Notes under the pieces: generated by a model
The model's database searches: none
What the model saw: the letters and a program-made list of their open reading frames with translations, nothing else
What the model was told of the DNA's origin: nothing
Made by a program: the position numbers and the translations under genes
Source of the DNA: Clostridium paraputrificum
GTDB lineage: Bacteria; Bacillota; Clostridia; Clostridiales; Clostridiaceae
NCBI RefSeq assembly: GCF_900447045.1
Contig: NZ_UAWH01000014.1
Location: 1,176,501-1,240,500 of the forward strand
Direction: 5' to 3'
Length of the DNA: 64,000 bases
Shown here: positions 25,898 to 34,885 of the stretch, piece after piece
Layout of the letters: every line of letters begins with the position of its first letter
Position numbering within the stretch: the stretch's first letter is position 1

Positions 25898-27163
25898 ATG
25901 AAATTTAAAAGATTATTAGCTTTAGGTCTAGTATTTATGTCTGCTGCTATGGTTGGATGTGGATCAAAAGGAAATGACACATCAAGCGCAGATATCGTAA
26001 CTGAAATTAAAGAGCCAGTAGAAATTACTTTCTGGCATGCCATGAATGGAGATTTAGAAAAATCTCTTACAAGCTTAACTGAAAAGTTTATGGCAGAAAA
26101 TCCAAACATAAAGGTAACTTTACAAAACCAATCAAGCTATAAGGATTTACAACAAAAGATAACAGCAACAGTTGCAAGTCCTAAGGATTTACCAACAATG
26201 ACTCAAGCATATCCTGACTGGATGTTCAATCCAATAAAGGATAACTTAGTTACAGATTTAACTCCATATATTGAAAATGAAACTTTAAAGTTTGATAACT
26301 ATGAAGATATATTACCAAGTTTCAGAGAAGCAGCTAAAATAGATGGAAAGATCTATGGAATGCCTTTCAACAAGTCTACAGAAGTTTTATGGTACAACAA
26401 GACTTTACTTGATGAACTAGGATTAAAGGCTCCAACTACTTATGACGAATTAGTTCAAGTTGCTAAGACTATAAAAGAAAAGAAGGGTATAGCTGGTGCT
26501 GGATTTGATTCATTAAACACTTACTATACAACTTTCTTAAAGACTGAAGGAAAAACTTTCGATTCAAGCTTTGATGTAACAAGTGAAGCATCAGCTAAGG
26601 CTCTTAACTACTACTTAGAAGGAGTTAAGGAAGGTTACTTCAGAATTGCAGGAACAGACAACTATTTATCAGGACCATTTGGTAATGGAACTGTAGCTAT
26701 GTACGTTGGTTCAAATGCTGGTGAAAACTTTGTTAAACAAGGTGTTGGTGATAAGTTTGAAGTAGCAGCTGCTCCATACCCAACAAGTGCTTCATTACAA
26801 CAAGGAACAGATTTATATGTGTTCTCAAGTGCTACAGCTGAACAAAAGACTGCAGCATACATGTTCTTAAAGTTCTTAACAACTAAAGAAAACCAAATTA
26901 CTTGGGCTTCTGAAACTGGATACATGCCAGTAAGACAAAGTGCTATTGATTCAGAAGAGTACAAAAAGTCAGGAAGCTTAATAGCTCCAATACTTTCAGA
27001 TGCAACTAAGAATCTTTACACTAATCCAGTTGTTTCAGGTGCAGATGCTGCATACCGTGAAGCAGGTACAGTAATGGAAACTGTATTAGCTAATCCAAGC
27101 AATGCAGATGTAACTAAGACATTAGAAGGATTTAAGACTACTTTAAAATCAATCTGGGAATAG
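25898..27163 (+). CDS. ABC solute-binding lipoprotein, UgpB-like
   Basis: Signal peptide with lipobox (LALGLVFMSAAMVGC, Cys at about 21) anchors the 421-residue protein to the outer face of the membrane. The mature start EITFWHAMNGDLEKSLTSL resembles UgpB, the glycerol-3-phosphate/glycerophosphodiester binder. Further typical features: ENPNIKVTL and W-x-GYMPVR. The importer may therefore bring in organophosphates, which fits the neighbouring phosphatase. Codon use is richer in preferred C/G codons than neighbours, suggesting high expression. GGAGGGAAGAGC upstream of ATG; a hairpin follows. Confidence 0.83.
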   Translation: MKFKRLLALGLVFMSAAMVGCGSKGNDTSSADIVTEIKEPVEITFWHAMNGDLEKSLTSLTEKFMAENPNIKVTLQNQSSYKDLQQKITATVASPKDLPTMTQAYPDWMFNPIKDNLVTDLTPYIENETLKFDNYEDILPSFREAAKIDGKIYGMPFNKSTEVLWYNKTLLDELGLKAPTTYDELVQVAKTIKEKKGIAGAGFDSLNTYYTTFLKTEGKTFDSSFDVTSEASAKALNYYLEGVKEGYFRIAGTDNYLSGPFGNGTVAMYVGSNAGENFVKQGVGDKFEVAAAPYPTSASLQQGTDLYVFSSATAEQKTAAYMFLKFLTTKENQITWASETGYMPVRQSAIDSEEYKKSGSLIAPILSDATKNLYTNPVVSGADAAYREAGTVMETVLANPSNADVTKTLEGFKTTLKSIWE

Positions 27164-27172
27164 AATAATTTA

Positions 27173-27202
27173 GGGCTGTATCAATAGAGATACAGCCCTT
27201 TT
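27173..27202 (+). terminator. Hairpin/terminator between binding-protein and phosphatase genes
   Basis: A perfect 10-bp GC-rich stem GGGCTGTATC/GATACAGCCC with TTTTG. Inside an operon this usually lowers downstream expression or stabilises the abundant binding-protein mRNA. Confidence 0.75.
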
Positions 27203-27219
27203 GTAAATAGGAGGTTTTT

Positions 27220-28731
27220 ATGAAGATTGCTATATATCAAACAAGCGATTTACATGGATTTGTTTATCCAACTAATTATGTAACAGAAAAGCAATTAGGA
27301 ATACTTAAAATAGGAAGCTATATATTAAAGGATAAGAAAAATTATGATGCTTCATTAACTATAGATTGCGGAGATTTAGTTCAAGGTTCTTCTCTAACTC
27401 ATTATTTATCAAAGAAGAATCCTGAGGTGAATCCTATAGTTCAATGTTTAGAAAAAATAGGTTATGATGCCTATGTACTTGGTAATCATGAATTTAACTA
27501 TGGATTAGATTATTTAACTAAAGCTTATACTCCTATTTCAGAAAAAGTTATTAATGCTAATATTGAAGGGTTAGCATTTAAGTCAAAACCATATAAAATA
27601 TTTGATTTTAATGGATTTAAAATAGGATGTATAGGTCTTACAACCTCATTTATACCAAACTGGGAGCAAGAAAAAAACATTAAGGGAATTAAATTTTTAA
27701 ATCCTGTTGAGGTATATGGAAAATATGAAAAAGAGCTAAAAGAAAAATCAGATTATATTATTGTTTGTTATCATGGCGGATTTGAAAAAAGTTTAGATGA
27801 GAATATGACTCCTACTGAGAAGTTAAATAAAGAAAATCAAGGAAGTGAGTTATTAGAAACTTATGACTCTATAAATATGATTTTAAGTGGACATCAACAT
27901 AGATCCTTCGCTACTAAAATCAAAGGGGTAGTTTGTACTCAACCTTTAAATAATGGTCAAAACTTTACTAAGATAATTTTTGATACAGAAACAAAAGAAG
28001 CTACTTTTGAATTAGTGGATGTTAGTAAGTTAACTGATGATATTAATCCAGATTTAGAAAGTCTTTTTACAGAGGTAGAAGGAGAACTTCAAGAGTACTT
28101 AGATAAGGAAATTGGAGAGTTTGATAAGGACATTTTAATGGATGATATATTTGAAGGAAGATTAAAAGGGCATCCTTTTATAAACTTCTTACATCAAGTA
28201 CAGTTAGAAGAATCAGGTGCTGATTTCTCTGTTTTATCACTATTTGATACTGCCATTGGATTTAAAAAAAATGTTTCCATTAGAGATGTACTAATTAACT
28301 ATCCTTACCCTAACACAATGATGGTTCTTAAGGTAAGAGGAGATAAGTTTAAGGAAGCAATGGAAAAGAGCGCTACTTACTTTGTTGTTAATGATGGTAA
28401 GGTAGAAATAAATGAAGAGTTCTTAGTTCCAAAGGTGCAAAATTATAACTATGATACTTTTGGGGGAATAACTTATGAAATAGATTTATCAAGGGATTTC
28501 TATGATAGAGTTGTTTCTATAAAGAAAGATGGTAAAGAAATAGAGTTAGATAAATATTATACAGTGGTTATGAATAACTATCGTGCAACTAATACTTCAA
28601 TTTACCCATCTTATGAAGGTGCAGAAGTAGTAAAGGAAATTACAAAAGAGATGAGTGAACTTATAATAGATTACTTTGAAAAGCATCATACTGTAAAAGC
28701 AATAGAGGAAAGTAACTACATAATCAAATAA
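27220..28731 (+). CDS. Cytoplasmic metallophosphatase/5'-nucleotidase family protein
   Basis: A 503-residue two-domain enzyme: N-terminal calcineurin-type metallophosphatase with SDLHG, DCGDLVQGS, GNHEFNYG, CYHGGFE and SGHQHRS (all metal ligands present) and a C-terminal 5'-nucleotidase domain (about 310-490). Relatives hydrolyse 5'-nucleotides or 2',3'-cyclic nucleotides, normally outside the cell with a signal peptide; here there is none, so it should act in the cytoplasm on an imported or salvaged phosphate ester. AGGAGG site. Downstream of a hairpin in the ugp-like run. Confidence 0.85.
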   Translation: MKIAIYQTSDLHGFVYPTNYVTEKQLGILKIGSYILKDKKNYDASLTIDCGDLVQGSSLTHYLSKKNPEVNPIVQCLEKIGYDAYVLGNHEFNYGLDYLTKAYTPISEKVINANIEGLAFKSKPYKIFDFNGFKIGCIGLTTSFIPNWEQEKNIKGIKFLNPVEVYGKYEKELKEKSDYIIVCYHGGFEKSLDENMTPTEKLNKENQGSELLETYDSINMILSGHQHRSFATKIKGVVCTQPLNNGQNFTKIIFDTETKEATFELVDVSKLTDDINPDLESLFTEVEGELQEYLDKEIGEFDKDILMDDIFEGRLKGHPFINFLHQVQLEESGADFSVLSLFDTAIGFKKNVSIRDVLINYPYPNTMMVLKVRGDKFKEAMEKSATYFVVNDGKVEINEEFLVPKVQNYNYDTFGGITYEIDLSRDFYDRVVSIKKDGKEIELDKYYTVVMNNYRATNTSIYPSYEGAEVVKEITKEMSELIIDYFEKHHTVKAIEESNYIIK

Positions 28732-28739
28732 TGGATATA

Positions 28740-28768
28740 TTTACATAGAATGCAAAGTGTGTTATTAT
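28740..28768 (+). promoter_or_regulatory. Promoter of the thi operon
   Basis: TTTACA (28740-28745), 17-bp spacer, TATTAT (28763-28768). The start site would fall near 28775, just before the leader hairpin. Confidence 0.55.
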
Positions 28769-28777
28769 ATTAACAGA

Positions 28778-28841
28778 GTGATCAAGGTATCACGAAGGGG
28801 GACACCACCAAGGGTGTCATTCCTTCGTGATACCTTTTTTT
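28778..28841 (+). promoter_or_regulatory. thi leader: terminator hairpin with overlapping alternative hairpin
   Basis: A perfect 14-bp stem (28785-28798 with 28822-28835) containing an inner GACACC/GGTGTC stem and followed by seven T is a strong intrinsic terminator placed between the promoter and thiS. A smaller hairpin GTGAT-N6-ATCAC (28778-28793) overlaps its 5' arm, so the two structures exclude each other. TPP-riboswitch hallmarks (CTGAGA, ACCTGA) are absent. It may also end transcripts from the phosphatase gene. Confidence 0.55.
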
Positions 28842-28865
28842 AGTTTAAAAAAAAGGAGGGATAAG

Positions 28866-29063
28866 ATGATTAAGGTAAATGGTGAACTTATTAATGGATA
28901 TGAAGGTAAGACCTTAAGTGAATTCCTATGTAATGAGGGATATGAAATTACTAGAATTGCTGTTGAATTAAATGGACAAATAGCAAGAAAAAAAGATTAT
29001 CAAAGTATTATTTTAAAAGAAAATGATACCTTAGAAGTTGTAACCTTTGTAGGAGGGGGCTAA
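28866..29063 (+). CDS. thiS: Sulfur carrier protein ThiS
   Basis: A 65-residue beta-grasp protein ending in GGG, whose C-terminal Gly-Gly is adenylated and thiocarboxylated to supply sulfur for the thiazole of thiamine. ATG 28866 has AAAGGAGGG 6-7 bp upstream; an in-frame start at 28827 lies within the leader terminator and is rejected. First gene of thiSFGHE with 2-bp spacing to thiF. Confidence 0.9.
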   Translation: MIKVNGELINGYEGKTLSEFLCNEGYEITRIAVELNGQIARKKDYQSIILKENDTLEVVTFVGGG

Positions 29064-29065
29064 AG

Positions 29066-29875
29066 ATGAAAATAGTATTAAATGGACAAGCTATAGATAC
29101 TAATTGTAAAACTCTTTATGAACTAAAAAGAGAGTACTATGGAACCAAGAATAATATAGTAACAATAATTGAAGGTTTTGCTACAAATGATGATGTAGAA
29201 TTACATGAAAATAGTGAAGTAACATTTATTGAAAAGGGAAAGCTTCCTTCAAAAGAAGTTTTTGAGCATATGCTTTGTGCAAGGCATACTCCAAAGGTTC
29301 ATGAAAAAGTAAAGATAGCTAGGGTAGCAGTTGCAGGACTTGGTGGTTTAGGGTCTAATATAGCAATAAGTTTAGCTAGAACTGGAGTTGGAACCTTACA
29401 TTTAATTGATTTTGATATAGTTGAACCCAGCAATTTAAATAGGCAGCAGTATAAAATATCGCATTTGGGAATGTTTAAAACAGAGGCTTTAAAGAAGGAA
29501 ATATCAGAAATAAATCCTTTTGTGGAAGTAATAGTAGATAGTGTTAAGGTAACAGAAGAAAACTTAGAAAGTCTTTTTAAAGATGATGATATAGTATGTG
29601 AGGCCTTTGATAATCCAGAAGGAAAAGCTTTGTTAGTCAATGGTGTTTTACAATATTTCCCAGGAAAAAAGGTTGTTGCATCCTCTGGTATGGCTGGATT
29701 TGAAAGTAGTAACACAATAAAAACAAGAAAAATAACCAATGATTTTTATCTTTGTGGAGATGGAGAAACATCAGCAAGGATTGGTAGAGGCTTAATGGCA
29801 CCACGCGTAAGTATATGTGCTGGCCATCAGGCTAATATGATTTTAAGATTAATTTTAGAGGAAAAGGATGTGTAG
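29066..29875 (+). CDS. thiF: ThiS adenylyltransferase ThiF with N-terminal beta-grasp domain
   Basis: Residues ~1-65 look like a second ThiS-like beta-grasp domain (MKIVLNGQAI..., without the Gly-Gly end), fused to an E1-like ThiF/MoeB domain: VAGLGGLGSNIAISLARTG (nucleotide binding), LIDFDIVEPSNLNRQQY and SSGMAGFE. It activates ThiS with ATP. The 269-residue fused form is the usual clostridial ThiF type. It lacks the Zn-binding Cys pairs of MoeB. 2 bp after thiS, 5 bp before thiG. Confidence 0.9.
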   Translation: MKIVLNGQAIDTNCKTLYELKREYYGTKNNIVTIIEGFATNDDVELHENSEVTFIEKGKLPSKEVFEHMLCARHTPKVHEKVKIARVAVAGLGGLGSNIAISLARTGVGTLHLIDFDIVEPSNLNRQQYKISHLGMFKTEALKKEISEINPFVEVIVDSVKVTEENLESLFKDDDIVCEAFDNPEGKALLVNGVLQYFPGKKVVASSGMAGFESSNTIKTRKITNDFYLCGDGETSARIGRGLMAPRVSICAGHQANMILRLILEEKDV

Positions 29876-29880
29876 GTTAA

Positions 29881-30657
29881 ATGGAAAATAGAGATGATAA
29901 ATTAATTATAGGTGGACATGAGTTTAATTCAAGATTTATTTTAGGTTCAGGAAAATACTCTCTTGATTTAATTAAAGCAGCTGTTGAAAATGCTGGAGCA
30001 GAAATAATAACTCTTGCCTTAAGACGTGTTAATGATGGTGGAAAAGATAATATTTTAGATTACATTCCTAAGGGAGTAACTTTATTACCTAATACATCTG
30101 GTGCAAGAAATGCTGAAGAAGCAGTAAGAATAGCAAGGCTTGCAAGGGAGCTAGGTTGTGGAAATTTTGTAAAGATTGAAGTTATAAGAGATAGTAGATA
30201 CCTGCTTCCAGATAATTATGAAACAATAAAGGCTACAGAGATCTTAGCTAAAGAAGGCTTTGTAGTTATGCCTTACATGTATCCAGATTTAAATGTAGCA
30301 AGGGATTTAGTGAATGCTGGAGCTTCAGCAATAATGCCACTTGCAGCACCAATTGGGTCAAACAAGGGATTATGTACAAAGGAATTTATTAAAATTTTAG
30401 TAGAAGAAATAGATTTACCTATAATAGTTGATGCAGGAATAGGTTCACCTTCTCAAGCTTGTGAGGCTATGGAATTAGGGGTAGATGCAATTATGGCTAA
30501 TACTGCAATAGCAACTTCAGGCAATATACCATTAATGGCACAAAGTTTTAAGAAAGCAATTGAAGCAGGACGTGAAGCATATATAGCTGGTCTTGGGCGT
30601 GTTTTACATAAGGGTGCTTCTGCTTCATCTCCATTAACAGGATTTTTAGAAAAGTAG
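29881..30657 (+). CDS. thiG: Thiazole synthase
   Basis: A 258-residue TIM-barrel enzyme that builds thiazole phosphate from deoxyxylulose phosphate, dehydroglycine and ThiS thiocarboxylate. Motifs: [41 protein letters not shown] (Schiff-base Lys), [11 protein letters not shown] and [11 protein letters not shown]. Full length, normal start. Sits between thiF and thiH. Confidence 0.95.
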   Translation: MENRDDKLIIGGHEFNSRFILGSGKYSLDLIKAAVENAGAEIITLALRRVNDGGKDNILDYIPKGVTLLPNTSGARNAEEAVRIARLARELGCGNFVKIEVIRDSRYLLPDNYETIKATEILAKEGFVVMPYMYPDLNVARDLVNAGASAIMPLAAPIGSNKGLCTKEFIKILVEEIDLPIIVDAGIGSPSQACEAMELGVDAIMANTAIATSGNIPLMAQSFKKAIEAGREAYIAGLGRVLHKGASASSPLTGFLEK

Positions 30658-30669
30658 GAGGGGATTAAC

Positions 30670-31821
30670 ATGATAGAAAGAACAAATCATATGGAATATA
30701 CCCCTGGAATGGAAATAATAGAACATGATATTTTTGATAAAGTAATATCTGAAATGAATTCCTATGACTATAATTCATATACTGAAGAGGATGTAAAAAG
30801 AGCTTTAAATAAGGATAGCATTAATTTAGATGATTTTAAGGCATTACTATCTCCAGCTGCCTTTCCATTTTTAGAGGAAATGGCAAGAAAAGCACAAATA
30901 GAAACAAAAAAGCACTTTGGAAATTCAATATATATGTTTACTCCTCTTTATATATCTAATTATTGTGAGAATTACTGTATTTACTGTGGCTTCAACTGTT
31001 ACAATAAAATTCATCGTGCTAAATTAAATGCAGAAGAAATAGAAAATGAAATGAAAATAATTGCAGATACAGGACTTGAAGAAATCCTAATTTTAACTGG
31101 TGAAAGTCCAAGAATGTCTGATGTTAAATATATAGGAGAGGCTTGTAAAATAGCACGTAAGTACTTTAAGGTAATAGGGCTAGAGGTTTATCCAATGAAC
31201 TCTGAGGATTATGCTTATCTTCATGAATGTGGTGCAGATTTTGTTACTGTATTCCAAGAAACTTATAATTCTGATAAATATGAAACCTTACATTTAGAAG
31301 GTCATAAGAGAATTTTCCCTTATAGATTCAATGCGCAAGAACGTGCAATAATGGGTGGAATAAGGGGAGTTGGTTTTGCAGCACTTTTAGGGCTAGATGA
31401 TTTTAGAAAGGATGCCTTTGCAACAGGAATGCATGCATATATGCTTCAAAGAAAGTATCCTCATGCTGAAATTGCTTTTTCATGTCCAAGGTTACGTCCA
31501 ATAATTAATAACCATAAAATTAACCCTAAGGATGTACATGAGCCTCAATTATTACAAATAATAACTGCCTATAGATTGCTTATTCCTTCAGCAAATATAA
31601 CAATTTCAAGTAGGGAGTGTGCAAGGTTTAGAGATAATATTATAGATATTGCAGCAACTAAGATTTCTGCTGGAGTTGATGTTGGAATTGGAGGCCACAC
31701 AGGAGAAAATAAGGGTGATGAACAATTTGAAATATCAGATGGACGTACTGTAGATGAGGTTTATAATGCAATAGTTGAAAAAGGTCTACAGCCTGTAATG
31801 AGTGATTATTTATATGTTTAA
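30670..31821 (+). CDS. thiH: 2-iminoacetate (dehydroglycine) synthase
   Basis: Radical SAM enzyme that cleaves tyrosine to p-cresol and dehydroglycine for thiazole formation. The cluster motif CENYCIYC (C-x3-C-x2-C) lies at about residues 98-105, followed by FNCYNKIHR; the BATS-type C-terminal domain follows. 383 residues, family length. Use of ThiH rather than ThiO suits an anaerobe. GGAGGGG site 6 bp upstream; overlaps the start of thiE by 8 bp. Confidence 0.95.
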   Translation: MIERTNHMEYTPGMEIIEHDIFDKVISEMNSYDYNSYTEEDVKRALNKDSINLDDFKALLSPAAFPFLEEMARKAQIETKKHFGNSIYMFTPLYISNYCENYCIYCGFNCYNKIHRAKLNAEEIENEMKIIADTGLEEILILTGESPRMSDVKYIGEACKIARKYFKVIGLEVYPMNSEDYAYLHECGADFVTVFQETYNSDKYETLHLEGHKRIFPYRFNAQERAIMGGIRGVGFAALLGLDDFRKDAFATGMHAYMLQRKYPHAEIAFSCPRLRPIINNHKINPKDVHEPQLLQIITAYRLLIPSANITISSRECARFRDNIIDIAATKISAGVDVGIGGHTGENKGDEQFEISDGRTVDEVYNAIVEKGLQPVMSDYLYV

Positions 31822-32404
31822 GATAATTGCTGTTACCAATAGGAAGTTATGCCATATTGATTTTTTAGAACAAATTGAAACTTTGGCAAAATCAGAGGTG
31901 GATTCAATTATTTTAAGGGAAAAGGACCTTAGTGAAGATGAGTATTATGTTTTAGCTAAGAATGTACTTAGAATATGTGAAAAGTACAATAAGGAGTGTG
32001 TTCTTCATAATTTTGTAGGCGTAGCTAAAAGGTTAAATCATAACAAGATTCATCTATCCCTTCCAATGTTAGAAAAACACCATAATGAAGTTAAGAACTT
32101 TGAAAAGGTAGGAGTATCTATTCATTCACTAGAGGAAGGGGAAAGAGCAGTAACCCTTGGAGCAACTTATATTACAGCAGGTCATATATTTCAAACAGAC
32201 TGCAAAAAGGACTTAGAACCAATGGGACTAGCCTTTTTAGAGAATATCTGTAGAGGCGTTGATGTACCTGTTTATGCCATAGGTGGAATTTCAAAATATA
32301 ATATAAATTTAGTTAAGGAAACATGTGCTAATGGTGCTTGCTTAATGTCATTCTTTATGCAAAGTAATGATTTTATATCAGATATTAGCGTTTTAAAAAT
32401 ATAA
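31814..32404 (+). CDS. thiE: Thiamine phosphate synthase (ThiE/TenI family)
   Basis: A 196-residue TIM-barrel protein with IIAVTNRKL, SIILREKDLSEDEYY, GVSIHSLEEG, YITAGHIFQTDCKK and the phosphate loop YAIGGISKYNI. It would join thiazole phosphate and hydroxymethylpyrimidine diphosphate. TenI-like paralogues share the fold, so ThiE versus TenI (thiazole tautomerase) cannot be settled by eye. ATG 31814 overlaps the thiH stop; a GTG at 31802 is an alternative. Terminator follows. Confidence 0.82.
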   Translation: MFKIIAVTNRKLCHIDFLEQIETLAKSEVDSIILREKDLSEDEYYVLAKNVLRICEKYNKECVLHNFVGVAKRLNHNKIHLSLPMLEKHHNEVKNFEKVGVSIHSLEEGERAVTLGATYITAGHIFQTDCKKDLEPMGLAFLENICRGVDVPVYAIGGISKYNINLVKETCANGACLMSFFMQSNDFISDISVLKI

Positions 32405-32413
32405 AATAGTAAG

Positions 32414-32446
32414 AAACAAGGTTAGGTATATAACCTTGTTTTTTTA
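32414..32446 (+). terminator. Terminator of the thi operon
   Basis: An 11-bp stem AAACAAGGTTA/TAACCTTGTTT then seven T. Confidence 0.82.
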
Positions 32447-32596
32447 TTTATCTCTTTAATTGTAACTAAATAGTTATATTTAAAGTTATTAATGTGATTA
32501 TATTGAGATAATTAAAATCTATAATTAAAAGTGGAGGAGGGGAATAATAAAAAATGATAATAAAAACTAATTAAATAAAGATTAGGGGGAAGATTT

Positions 32597-33838
32597 ATGA
32601 GAAAATTATTAATTTCAGCAGCTCTTACTCTTACAATGATTGGTGGAGTTACAGCTAGTTCCGCTACTATTTTAACAGGGAAAAATGAAAGTATTAACAA
32701 AAAAGTAGAAGATAAAATAAGTACAATGACATTAGAAGAGAAAGTAGGACAAATGATGTTCTACGGAGTTAATGGGACGAATGTAGATGATAAAGTAGTA
32801 AATTTATTTGAAGATCAACATGCAGGAGGCATTATTTTATATGGTCATAGAAACTTTTGGGGAAGTAGTTTAGATAATAATGTTAAGTATGTAAATTCAA
32901 TTAAAAAAGCTAACAGACAAAATAGTGATATACCTTTATTTATTGGGTTTGATGAAGAAGGAGGAAGTATGTCACAATTGCCTCAGGAGTTAATGAGAAC
33001 ACCTTCTAAAGGAGAGTTAGGAAATACAAATGATTCAAGTTTAGCAACTGGAATAGGAGCTGGTACTGCTAAAAAATTAAAGCTATTAGGAATAAATACG
33101 GATTTTGGTACTGTTTTAGATATTAATACTAATAAAAATAATCCAATTATAGGGGTAAGATCTTATGGCTCAACAAAGGAAAAGGTAACAGAGTTTGGTA
33201 TTAATGAACTAAAAGCAATACAAAATGAAGGGGTAATCCCAACAGTAAAACATTTTCCGGGACATGGAGATACGGAGGTGGATTCTCATTTAGGTCTACC
33301 ATCATTGAATCATGATTTAAATAGATTAAAAAGTACAGAACTTGTTCCTTTTCAAACAGCCATAAATAATGGAGTAGACATGGTAATGACAGCACATATT
33401 ATGCTTCCACAAATTGATAAAGAGTACCCAGCAACTATGTCTAAAAAGATACTAACAGACTTGTTACGTGATGAAATGGGTTATAAAGGAGTTATTATTA
33501 CTGATGATCTTGAAATGCAAGCTATAAGTAAGAACTGGGATTTAGGAGAAGCTGCAATAAAATCAGTTGAGGCAGGTGCAGATATTTTATTAGTTTGCCA
33601 TACAATAGAAAATCAACAAAAAGTATATAATGCTGTAGTTCAAGGAGTTAATGATGGAAAGATTGATGAAAATAGGATAGATGAAAGTGTTAGAAGAATT
33701 TTAAGATTAAAATATCAATATAAACTTTCTGACAAGGCAAATAATCCTACTCAAGATGATATAAATAATGTAAATGGCTTCATATATGAAAGCATACAAA
33801 AGTATAATTCTAAAGTAGTTGAAGCAATGTATAAATAG
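32597..33838 (+). CDS. Secreted GH3 beta-N-acetylglucosaminidase (NagZ-like)
   Basis: A signal peptide (MRKLLISAALTLTMIGGVTA, cleaved near SSA) sends the 413-residue enzyme out of the cell. The GH3 N-acetylhexosaminidase signature KHFPGHGDTEVDSHLGLP (about 216-233) carries the catalytic His and DSH; the nucleophile region is IITDDLEMQAI. Such single-domain GH3 enzymes release GlcNAc from muropeptides or chitin-like glycans. GGGGGAAG site. Monocistronic with its own terminator. Confidence 0.87.
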   Translation: MRKLLISAALTLTMIGGVTASSATILTGKNESINKKVEDKISTMTLEEKVGQMMFYGVNGTNVDDKVVNLFEDQHAGGIILYGHRNFWGSSLDNNVKYVNSIKKANRQNSDIPLFIGFDEEGGSMSQLPQELMRTPSKGELGNTNDSSLATGIGAGTAKKLKLLGINTDFGTVLDINTNKNNPIIGVRSYGSTKEKVTEFGINELKAIQNEGVIPTVKHFPGHGDTEVDSHLGLPSLNHDLNRLKSTELVPFQTAINNGVDMVMTAHIMLPQIDKEYPATMSKKILTDLLRDEMGYKGVIITDDLEMQAISKNWDLGEAAIKSVEAGADILLVCHTIENQQKVYNAVVQGVNDGKIDENRIDESVRRILRLKYQYKLSDKANNPTQDDINNVNGFIYESIQKYNSKVVEAMYK

Positions 33839-33840
33839 AT

Positions 33841-33880
33841 AAAAAAATCCATGGCTAAATAGTCATGGATTTTAAATTTA
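33841..33880 (+). terminator. Terminator after the GH3 gene
   Basis: A 10-bp stem AAAATCCATG/CATGGATTTT with a T-rich end. Confidence 0.7.
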
Positions 33881-33958
33881 AACAGTGATGATTTCGTTTA
33901 CAAAAAGTGTTATGATATAAGTAGGCAATGAATTATGCTTTAAGAAAGAGGGGATGTT

Positions 33959-34768
33959 ATGAGATATCAAGATTATAAAGAAAAAGTATTAAATCACTTA
34001 GAAGAGTACAAGTTAAACTCCTTAGGTTGTGTAAAAAATGGGCTTTATCAAAATAAGGAATATGGACACATATTACCAAGTGGATTTAGACCATTAAATT
34101 TTCTTTTAGGAGTTAATCAACCTAAGGATATACATTATCACATGCATTCACACCACTTAAATTCATCTCAAATTATGTGTATAAACTTTTTTGAGCCAAT
34201 AATGAAAGATAATTTACTAATTGATATTTTAAAAGATACTTTAAAGATTAATATTCCAGATCACACAAAGATAATATTTTCAAAATTTGAATATGGAGCT
34301 CCAAAAGGAAAGGATGGGACAACCTTTGATTTCTTTATAGAGCTTATAACTGGAGAAAAAATATATTTTGAAGTTAAGTATACTGAGCAAGGCTTTGGAA
34401 AAATTAGCAAAAGTAAAGAAACTAATAAGCTACCTGAAAAATATGAACACAAATTTACTGATGTTTATATGAAGCAGTTAGGGGAAAGCATGCATTTAAA
34501 AGAATTAGTTAATGATAAGGACAAGTTCTATTCTAATTATCAGTTATATAGAAATGTTTCATATATAAAAGGGGATAAAGATTATGTGGTTTTCTTATAT
34601 CCATATGATAATGACAATTTAGCCCAAGAAATGAATGAGGTGAAGGATTTAAAAAATGTCTATTCATTAGATTGGAAGGAGCTTTCAACAAAAGCATTAG
34701 ATCATACTAAAAACACTCACAAGTATAGAGTATATAAAGAGTTTTATGATAAATATATGGATATATAA
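33959..34768 (+). CDS. PGN_0703-type PD-(D/E)XK nuclease-like protein
   Basis: A 269-residue protein. TTFDFFIEL followed by EKIYFEVKYTEQGFG (about residues 120-147) gives the D...E-x-K pattern of a PD-(D/E)XK nuclease core, and the flanking sequence resembles the PGN_0703 family of putative restriction endonucleases. No methyltransferase gene is next to it. AGAGGGGATG upstream of the ATG. Cytoplasmic. Nuclease activity is inferred. Confidence 0.62.
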   Translation: MRYQDYKEKVLNHLEEYKLNSLGCVKNGLYQNKEYGHILPSGFRPLNFLLGVNQPKDIHYHMHSHHLNSSQIMCINFFEPIMKDNLLIDILKDTLKINIPDHTKIIFSKFEYGAPKGKDGTTFDFFIELITGEKIYFEVKYTEQGFGKISKSKETNKLPEKYEHKFTDVYMKQLGESMHLKELVNDKDKFYSNYQLYRNVSYIKGDKDYVVFLYPYDNDNLAQEMNEVKDLKNVYSLDWKELSTKALDHTKNTHKYRVYKEFYDKYMDI

Positions 34769-34785
34769 AGGGACTAACACATATA

Positions 34786-34866
34786 AAACAACAACATGAA
34801 ATATGTTGTTGTTTAAAGGTCATAAAGCTAATAAAAGGTTGAAGTTTTCTTCAACCTTTTATTTTT
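34786..34866. terminator. Two tandem hairpins between convergent genes (bidirectional terminator)
   Basis: Hairpin A: AAACAACAACAT/ATGTTGTTGTTT (34786-34814). Hairpin B: AAAAGGTTGAA/TTCAACCTTTT (34833-34860) then ATTTTT; its leading A-run also serves the minus strand. Confidence 0.72.
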
Positions 34867-34885
34867 AGAAAATAAACATAGAATT

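Noticed and set aside
28778..28865. TPP riboswitch upstream of thiS
   Set aside because: The conserved CTGAGA and ACCTGA-type blocks are absent; the region is explained by a promoter and a terminator-type hairpin.
29299..29739. 146-residue minus-strand frame opposite thiF
   Set aside because: Shadow of thiF; low-complexity Ser/Leu-rich translation without motifs.
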